From Acidovorax_G sp046289925 (GTDB lineage Bacteria > Pseudomonadota > Gammaproteobacteria > Burkholderiales > Burkholderiaceae_C): a stretch of DNA of 17,837 bases. The notes under the pieces were generated by a model. It searched no databases. It saw only the letters and a list, made by a program, of their open reading frames with translations, and was not told the origin of the DNA. The position numbers were made by a program, and so were the translations under genes. Below are positions 13,661 to 17,837 of the stretch, piece by piece; the first letter of the stretch is position 1, and each line of letters opens with the position of its first letter. The stretch lies in assembly GCA_046289925.1 (NCBI GenBank), contig JBKBUN010000057.1:1-17837 (forward strand). Reading direction: 5' to 3'.

Positions 13661-15082
13661 TCAGGCAGTGCCGGTGCGGGCCGCAGTACGGGTCTGCGGG
13701 ATGGTGGCCACGGCGGGCGGTGCGGGCGGGTGCACGGCGGCAGTGGGTTGGTGGGCGTGCTCGGCCATGTGTTTGATCACGCCCACATAGGCCACCAGCA
13801 GTAGGCCGTACACCACCAGGTAGGCGATCAGCGTGGCCAGCACGGTGTGCGGCGGGTGCTGGGCCACGGCTTCGGCGGTGGTCAGCAGGCCGTACACCAG
13901 GTAGGGCTGGCGGCCGATTTCGGTCACGTACCAGCCGGCCAGCGTGGCCACCCAGCCCGAGAAGGTCATGGCCACCAGTGCCCACAGCAGCGTGCGTGGC
14001 AGTGCGGCGGCGGGCTGTGCCAGACGGCGGCGGCGCCACAGGCTGGCGGCACCCCACCAGGCCACGGCCAGCATCAGCATGCCCATGCCCACCATGATGC
14101 GAAAGCCCCAGAACACCGGTGCCACAGGCGGGTGGGCATTCGGAAACTCGTTCAGGCCCTTGAGTTCACCGTCCCATTCGTGCGTGAGGATCAGGCTGGC
14201 GAGCTTGGGGATCTTGACGGCGTAGTCGGTGCGCTGCGCTTGCGCGTTGGGAATGCCGAACAGCGTGAGCGGCGCGCCCTTTTCGGTCTGCCAGATGCCT
14301 TCGATGGCGGCCACCTTGGCGGGCTGGTGCTCCAGCGAGTTCAGGCCATGCAGGTCGCCGACGAAGATCTGCACCGGAATCAGCACCGCAGCGGCGGTGA
14401 GGGCAGCGCGCAGCGCCTTGGGCGTGCCCTCAGTGGCGGTGCCCTTGAGCAGTTGCCAGGCACTCACACCGGCCATCAGGAAGGCAGCCGTCAGGCCTGA
14501 GGCCAGCAGCTTGTGCCCCAGCCGGTACGGGAACGAGGGGTTGAACACGATGGCCCACCAGTCCACCGCGTGGAACTTGCCGTCGATGATTTCATAGCCT
14601 GCAGGCGTCTGCATCCACGAGTTGAGGCTCAAGATCCAGAACGCCGACAGCGTGGTGCCGATGGCCACCATGAGCGCGGCAAACAGGTGCATGCGCTCTG
14701 ACACCCGGTTGCGACCGAACAGCATGATGCCGAGGAAGGTGGCCTCCAGGAAGAAAGCCGTGAGCACCTCGTAGCCCAGCAGCGGCCCGGCGATGTTGCC
14801 CGCCCGCTCCATGAAACCAGGCCAGTTGGTGCCGAACTGAAAGCTCATGGTGATGCCCGACACCACGCCCAGCGCAAAGGTGAGCGCGAACACCTTGGTC
14901 CAGAAGTAGTAGGCCTGCTCCCACGCCGCAGCTGCAGGCGTGCCCCGCGTGGCCGCATGGCGCAGGCGGAAGAACACCAAAAACCAGCACAGCGCGATGG
15001 TGATGGTGGGAAACAGGATGTGGAAGCTGATGTTGGCCGCGAACTGGATGCGCGACAGCAGCAGGGTGTCGTCCATGGTCAT
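13661..15082 (-). CDS. cydA: Quinol oxidase subunit I, cytochrome bd / cyanide-insensitive type
   Basis: 473-residue inner-membrane subunit carrying the three haems and the quinol site. Visible are the haem-ligand His in NISFHILFP (residue 21), the helix with GYEVLTAFFLEATFLGIMLFG (proton-path and haem d glutamates), FPYRLGHKLLASGL (haem b595 or d ligand His), the Met in WGFRIMVGMGM (haem b558 ligand) and the signature GWYVTEIGRQPYLVYG. The quinol loop is short, and the total length (E. coli CydA is 522) agrees with the CIO class of Pseudomonas. The C-terminal tail is Pro/Ala-rich. Its ATG overlaps the stop of the upstream regulator gene (ATGA, 15079-15082), which suggests translational coupling. 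A second ATG two codons later is possible. Confidence 0.96.
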   Translation of the reverse strand: MTMDDTLLLSRIQFAANISFHILFPTITIALCWFLVFFRLRHAATRGTPAAAAWEQAYYFWTKVFALTFALGVVSGITMSFQFGTNWPGFMERAGNIAGPLLGYEVLTAFFLEATFLGIMLFGRNRVSERMHLFAALMVAIGTTLSAFWILSLNSWMQTPAGYEIIDGKFHAVDWWAIVFNPSFPYRLGHKLLASGLTAAFLMAGVSAWQLLKGTATEGTPKALRAALTAAAVLIPVQIFVGDLHGLNSLEHQPAKVAAIEGIWQTEKGAPLTLFGIPNAQAQRTDYAVKIPKLASLILTHEWDGELKGLNEFPNAHPPVAPVFWGFRIMVGMGMLMLAVAWWGAASLWRRRRLAQPAAALPRTLLWALVAMTFSGWVATLAGWYVTEIGRQPYLVYGLLTTAEAVAQHPPHTVLATLIAYLVVYGLLLVAYVGVIKHMAEHAHQPTAAVHPPAPPAVATIPQTRTAARTGTA

Positions 15083-15663
15083 TGCCCCTTTGCGTTTGGT
15101 GTATTGCCCTTGCCCGTCAGGCGGTCCTTGAATTCGAGCACCCGCGTCACGGCGGTGCCCATGCCCATCAGTTGCAGTGCGGTTTCGGGTGCCAGGCGCT
15201 GCACATCGTCAAACCAGGTCATCAGGCGGTCGATCAGATCGTGCATCTCGCGCATGCGCTCCTGGGCGTAGCGTTCCTGCTCGGTGGAAGGTTCCTCCAG
15301 GAGCGCCATGCGCAGCATCGACAGCGTGGGCTCGATCTCGCGGCGGCGGCGCTCTTCGGCCAGCACGCGGAAGATCTCCCACACGTCCTGAGGGGCCTCG
15401 AAATACTCGCGCCGGTCGCCAGGACGGTGGCTCAGTTTCACCAGCCGCCAGGCCTGCAACTCTTTGAGGCCCATGCTCACGTTCGAGCGCGAGAACTCCA
15501 GCGCCTCGGCGATTTCGTCGGCATTGAGCGGGCGTTGCGACAGGAAGAGCAGGGCATAGATCTGCCCCACCGTCCGGTTGATGCCCCAGCGGCTGCCCAT
15601 TTCGCCAAAGTGCGCCACGAACTGCCGGTTGAGCGGGGGAAGCAATGTATTGACGGAGGTCAT
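15079..15663 (-). CDS. GbsR/MarR-type transcriptional regulator, first gene of the cydAB operon
   Basis: 194 residues. The N-terminal part (LNRQFVAHFGEMGSRWGINRTVGQIYALLFL) and the winged helix-turn-helix (about 45-95: LNADEIAEALEFSRSNVSMGLKELQAWRLVKL) are typical of the GbsR branch of MarR proteins. A long charged helical C-terminal region (about 105-165) would serve dimerisation. It overlaps cydA by 4 bp, so regulator and oxidase are made from one transcript. Overlapping palindromes directly upstream (15689-15724) are its probable own operator. ATG 15663 gives the family N-terminus but lies 21 bases from the nearest strong Shine-Dalgarno (AGGAGG, complement at 15685-15690), which is better spaced for an out-of-frame ATG at 15673. 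The signal sensed is unknown; redox state, oxygen or a respiratory inhibitor would suit the target. Confidence 0.9.
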   Translation of the reverse strand: MTSVNTLLPPLNRQFVAHFGEMGSRWGINRTVGQIYALLFLSQRPLNADEIAEALEFSRSNVSMGLKELQAWRLVKLSHRPGDRREYFEAPQDVWEIFRVLAEERRRREIEPTLSMLRMALLEEPSTEQERYAQERMREMHDLIDRLMTWFDDVQRLAPETALQLMGMGTAVTRVLEFKDRLTGKGNTPNAKGQ

Positions 15664-15688
15664 GGAACGGCATGATATCCGATCCCTC

Positions 15689-15724
15689 CTGAAATTTCAG
15701 TATTTACTGAAAATTCGCGAATTT
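15689..15724. promoter_or_regulatory. Operator-like cluster of three overlapping palindromes
   Basis: Within 36 bp lie CTGAAATTTCAG (15689-15700, perfect), TTTCAGTA-TT-TACTGAAA (15695-15712, perfect 8-bp arms) and AAATTCGCGAATTT (15711-15724, perfect). The 6-mer CTGAAA or its complement TTTCAG occurs three times. The cluster is 26-61 bp upstream of the regulator start and overlaps its Shine-Dalgarno by two bases. Size and symmetry suit a MarR/GbsR dimer, giving autoregulation of the regulator-cydAB operon. A weak TTGCGG on the minus strand next to it (15725-15730) could be a -35 box. Confidence 0.65.
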
Positions 15725-16061
15725 CCGCAAAGTTCGTAGGGGATGTTCGGGCAAAGGCCTGCTGGCTTGCCGAACGTGTGCACAGCCCACCGCTATGCAC
15801 GTTGCGCTGGTATGGCGTGCCCAGGGCCCAGCAGGAGGCGGCAGCGCATGCTGCCGGGGGCGTGTGCCGCACGGGTTGCAGGCTTGGACGCACGCACCGT
15901 CTGCGGATGCCCGGCGCTGCAGTGCCCCACTGGGGGCGGCGCTCTTTTTGTCGCGCGGGCGATGTAAATCCCTTTGCAGACGGGGGAAAATACGCGGTTT
16001 TGCCCGCCCCGTCTGGCGTGTGCAGCCGTCGCCTTCGTCCATCCGCTCTTTGCCGCCTGTC
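15725..16061. other. Divergent intergenic region between regulator and acyltransferase genes
   Basis: No gene is supported here. The plus-strand frame leading to the acyltransferase is open from 15795, but the peptide before residue 90 is Cys/Arg-rich and unlike a protein of this class. One hairpin with 7-bp arms (CGGCAGC-GCAT-GCTGCCG, 15839-15856) is present without a T-tract. The stretch GTAAATCCC to AAAATACG around 15964-15992 is the only AT-richer part and could contain the acyltransferase promoter. Confidence 0.4.
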
Positions 16062-17195
16062 ATGGCCACCGCACCGATGTCCCGCACCCCGTTTCTCGAC
16101 ATGGCCAAAGGACTGGCCTGCACGGTCATCGTGGCGCACCACCTGGCTTTCTACGGCCCGATGTCCGACATCGCGCAGCCGCTGGCCCCGGCGCTGATCG
16201 CTTGGCTGTACGACTACGGCCGCATGGCCGTGCAGGTGTTTCTGGTGCTGGCGGGTTATCTGGCGGCCGCCAGTCTGGCCCCCCAAGGCATGGCCCGCTA
16301 CGACAGCGCTTGGCAGCAGGCCCTGCGCCGCTATACGCGACTGGTCACGCCCTATTGGGTGGCGCTGCTGGCCACACTGGCCGTGTCCGCGCTGGTGCGC
16401 CCTTGGTTTGCGCACGATTCAGTGCCGGGCGAGCCCGACGGGCTGCAACTGCTGGCGCATGGGCTGCTGCTGCATGGGGTGCTGGGCTACGAGTCTTTGT
16501 CGGCAGGGGTTTGGTATGTGGCCATCGACCTGCAACTGTTCTGCTGCGCGCTGCTGGTGTGGTCGACCGCACGGGCCGTCGGCCGCTGGCGTGGCAGCGT
16601 GCAGGGCGCGCAGCATGCGCTGCGCACCGCACAGGCGCTGGTGGTGGCGGGGGCTGCAGCGTCGCTGTGGGGCTTCAACCGCGATGCTGCGTGGGACAAC
16701 TGGGCGCTGTACTTCTGGGGTGCGTATGCCATGGGCATCGTGGCCTACTGGGCCGTGCAGTCGGCCCGTCCGCTGGGCTGGTTGCTGGTCCTGGGGCTGC
16801 TGGCGGGCGTGGCGCTGTGGCTAGATCTCCGCCCACGCATTGCTGTGGCGGGTACCGCAGCGCTGCTGCTGGTAGTGGTGATGCGCTCGCCGCTGCTGCG
16901 CGCTTGGGGCTGGGCACCGCTGGTGCAACTGGGGCAGCGCTCGTATTCGGTGTTTCTGATCCACTTTGCCGTGTGCCTGCTGGTCAACGCTGTGGCCAGC
17001 CGCTGGTGGCCCCCGGTGCCCGCCGTGCAGGCCGTGGGCATGGTGCTGGCCTGGGGCCTGTCGCTCGTGGCAGGGCAACTGCTGTACGTGGGGGTCGAGT
17101 CACGTAGCACAGACCTGCGATCGGCCTTGCGATGGCTGGTCGGCCTGCTGCTGACCGGTGGCCTGCTAGAGGCGTACGCGCTGGCCACGGCCTGA
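16062..17195 (+). CDS. Acyltransferase family 3 membrane protein (OafA/WecH-like)
   Basis: 377-residue inner-membrane protein with about ten hydrophobic segments. The N-terminus shows the family pattern FLDMAKGLACTVIVAHHLAFYG, where His26/His27 stand at the place of the catalytic or donor-handling residues of acyltransferase-3 enzymes; YDYGRMAVQVFLVLAGYLAA and, near the end, LGQRSYSVFLIHFAVCLLVN are further family blocks. These proteins transfer acetyl or other acyl groups to sugars of surface polysaccharides or other exported molecules. The target cannot be told here because no polysaccharide genes are adjacent. ATG 16062 and ATG 16077 (MSRTPFLDM) are both possible, without a clear ribosome-binding site. 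It is divergent from the cyd regulator; a functional link is not implied. Confidence 0.83.
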   Translation: MATAPMSRTPFLDMAKGLACTVIVAHHLAFYGPMSDIAQPLAPALIAWLYDYGRMAVQVFLVLAGYLAAASLAPQGMARYDSAWQQALRRYTRLVTPYWVALLATLAVSALVRPWFAHDSVPGEPDGLQLLAHGLLLHGVLGYESLSAGVWYVAIDLQLFCCALLVWSTARAVGRWRGSVQGAQHALRTAQALVVAGAAASLWGFNRDAAWDNWALYFWGAYAMGIVAYWAVQSARPLGWLLVLGLLAGVALWLDLRPRIAVAGTAALLLVVVMRSPLLRAWGWAPLVQLGQRSYSVFLIHFAVCLLVNAVASRWWPPVPAVQAVGMVLAWGLSLVAGQLLYVGVESRSTDLRSALRWLVGLLLTGGLLEAYALATA

Positions 17196-17395
17196 CGCCT
17201 ACCCCACGGCTGCGGCGCTGGCGGCAACAGGCTTGAGGGCAGTGCCTGGATGCCTGCGGGGGGGGGCTTGCGCAGGATGGTTGCCGCCTCTTGGCGTTGA
17301 AGGCTGTTCGTGCTTATAAATCAAGCACAAGCAGCTATCGAATCAATAGCAAAAAACACAACGGAAGGCCACGACCGCGACAACGCCGCAGGCCA
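17196..17395. other. Intergenic region with G9 hairpin and dispersed repeat
   Basis: It holds CCTGCG ... CGCAGG (17253-17276) enclosing a run of nine Gs (17258-17266), without a T-tract, and then the degenerate repeat at 17310-17350. No coding signal is seen on either strand. Confidence 0.45.
17310..17350. repeat. Degenerate dispersed palindromic repeat (two short hairpins)
   Basis: Two adjacent hairpins: GTGCTT-ATAAATC-AAGCAC (17310-17328) and GCTAT-CGAATCA-ATAGC (17334-17350), followed by AAAAAA. The composition AAGCAC-AAGCAGCTAT resembles, from memory, a short repeat scattered between genes in Acidovorax and relatives. TCAAGCACAAGCAGCTA (17321-17337) recurs with one mismatch inside the metG linker at 1493-1509. 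Confidence 0.55.
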
Positions 17396-17677
17396 TCACT
17401 GCCGCTCAAAACCTGTGCGGAACTCCTGCTCGATGACCACGCATGGTTTGCCGTTGATGACTGCCGGGACGGTGTCTTCTGAGTCAACGCACAGACTTTT
17501 TAAGCCGTCACGGACTTTAGGCGGCAGCGTGTTTAGAAGCGCCCAGCCTGACGCGAAGCCAACGGGAGGCTCGTCGTGCAGGGTCAAGTACGACCAAGTC
17601 TGTTGGCCGTTGAGCGTGTGGACGGACAAGTGCATGGGCTCGGTCGTGCTGACCTGTCCGGAGGGTGTGTTCGGCAT
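17396..17677 (-). CDS. Small hypothetical protein
   Basis: 93 residues, MPNTPSGQVSTTEPMHLSVH to EFRTGFERQ, unrecognised. It has an ordinary mixed composition (WSYLTLHDEPPVGF, GWALLNTLPPKV, VPAVINGKPCVVIEQEF), no signal peptide, no membrane segment and no known motif. AGGA lies 10 bases before ATG 17677. Third positions are less G/C-rich than in the neighbours (codons such as TTA, AAA, AGT, CTA occur), which may mean recent acquisition, a gene in decay, or a chance frame. The competing plus-strand frame (17310-17762) starts in the repeat and looks less protein-like. It would be soluble and cytosolic; beta-rich character is a guess. Confidence 0.5.
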   Translation of the reverse strand: MPNTPSGQVSTTEPMHLSVHTLNGQQTWSYLTLHDEPPVGFASGWALLNTLPPKVRDGLKSLCVDSEDTVPAVINGKPCVVIEQEFRTGFERQ

Positions 17678-17837
17678 GGTGTTGACATCCTGCGCACCCG
17701 CTCGGGAGCCGCGGAGCCGTCCCCGTCCAGCACCTGTGGCCTGGCAGCCACGAGCCCTTTAACCTAGAAACCGCAGTTGACCGCTTGTTCACACTGAAAA
17801 GTTCTGATGTCCGTTGAAGTTGCGCCTTGTGGGCGCG
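17678..17837. other. Unassigned right-edge sequence
   Basis: After a GC-rich stretch, the base composition drops from about 17757 (CCTTTAACCTAGAAACCGC onwards) to the window edge. No protein frame is supported. The change of texture and the CCTAGAAACCG start could mark the end of an insertion sequence continuing beyond the window, but no inverted partner is visible here. Confidence 0.3.

Noticed and set aside
15795..16061. Long N-terminal extension of the acyltransferase (89 residues)
   Set aside because: Rich in Cys, Arg and Gly with no membrane segment or family similarity. The family's N-terminal block begins a few residues after ATG 16062.
17253..17276. G9 hairpin as terminator of the acyltransferase gene
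   Set aside because: The stem is only 6 bp, the loop is a G-run and no T-tract follows.
1..17837. tRNA or rRNA genes, riboswitches, prophage or defence genes
   Set aside because: No tRNA arm patterns, rRNA segments, riboswitch cores, phage structural genes or recognisable defence modules were seen on either strand by eye.

Overview
The window is GC-rich chromosomal DNA that looks like a betaproteobacterium of the order Burkholderiales, most probably the Comamonadaceae (Acidovorax-like). The grounds are codon use strongly biased to G/C in the third position, the gene families present, and two kinds of short dispersed repeat of a sort I associate with that family. The family-level placement is from memory and was not tested. 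The DNA comes from a draft assembly: a 9-N gap sits at 1964-1972, inside a repeat.

Left part (1-5385). This holds the 3' part of metG (methionyl-tRNA synthetase), then a repeat copy broken by the gap, the 3' end of an unrecognised gene, a second and complete repeat copy, glnS (glutaminyl-tRNA synthetase, minus strand) with a clear intrinsic terminator, a small secreted Tyr/Pro-rich protein with a His-rich tail, and a third repeat copy. The three copies (1888, 2352, 5150) form a MITE-like family of about 170-182 bp with long perfect inverted ends, a strong central hairpin and, for the third copy, a 5-bp target duplication.

Middle part (5386-12589). aroQ (type II dehydroquinase), a LigB/DODA-type extradiol dioxygenase and a carboxylesterase of the YpfH type run on the plus strand. 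A methionine-catabolism locus follows: an Lrp/AsnC regulator (mdeR-like) facing away from methionine gamma-lyase (mdeA), then a second Lrp/AsnC regulator facing away from a homodimeric 2-oxoacid dehydrogenase E1 (AceE-type, likely MdeB). Lyase plus E1 would turn methionine into methanethiol, ammonia and 2-oxobutyrate, and then 2-oxobutyrate into propionyl-CoA, with E2/E3 subunits supplied from elsewhere. This is the mdeR-mdeA-mdeB module known from Pseudomonas putida, with an extra regulator gene placed between mdeA and mdeB.

Right part (12620-17837). A minus-strand operon encodes a GbsR/MarR-type regulator, cydA and cydB, a quinol oxidase of the cyanide-insensitive (CIO) type. The regulator gene overlaps cydA by 4 bp, and its promoter region carries a dense cluster of overlapping palindromes. 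A divergent acyltransferase-3 membrane protein follows, then a degenerate dispersed repeat, a small unrecognised ORF on the minus strand, and an unassigned edge sequence.

Most of the window is ordinary core and accessory metabolism. The points worth a second look are the MITE family and its effect on the assembly, the two-regulator mde locus with its overlapping gene ends and G11 tract, and the operator cluster upstream of the regulator-cydAB operon.
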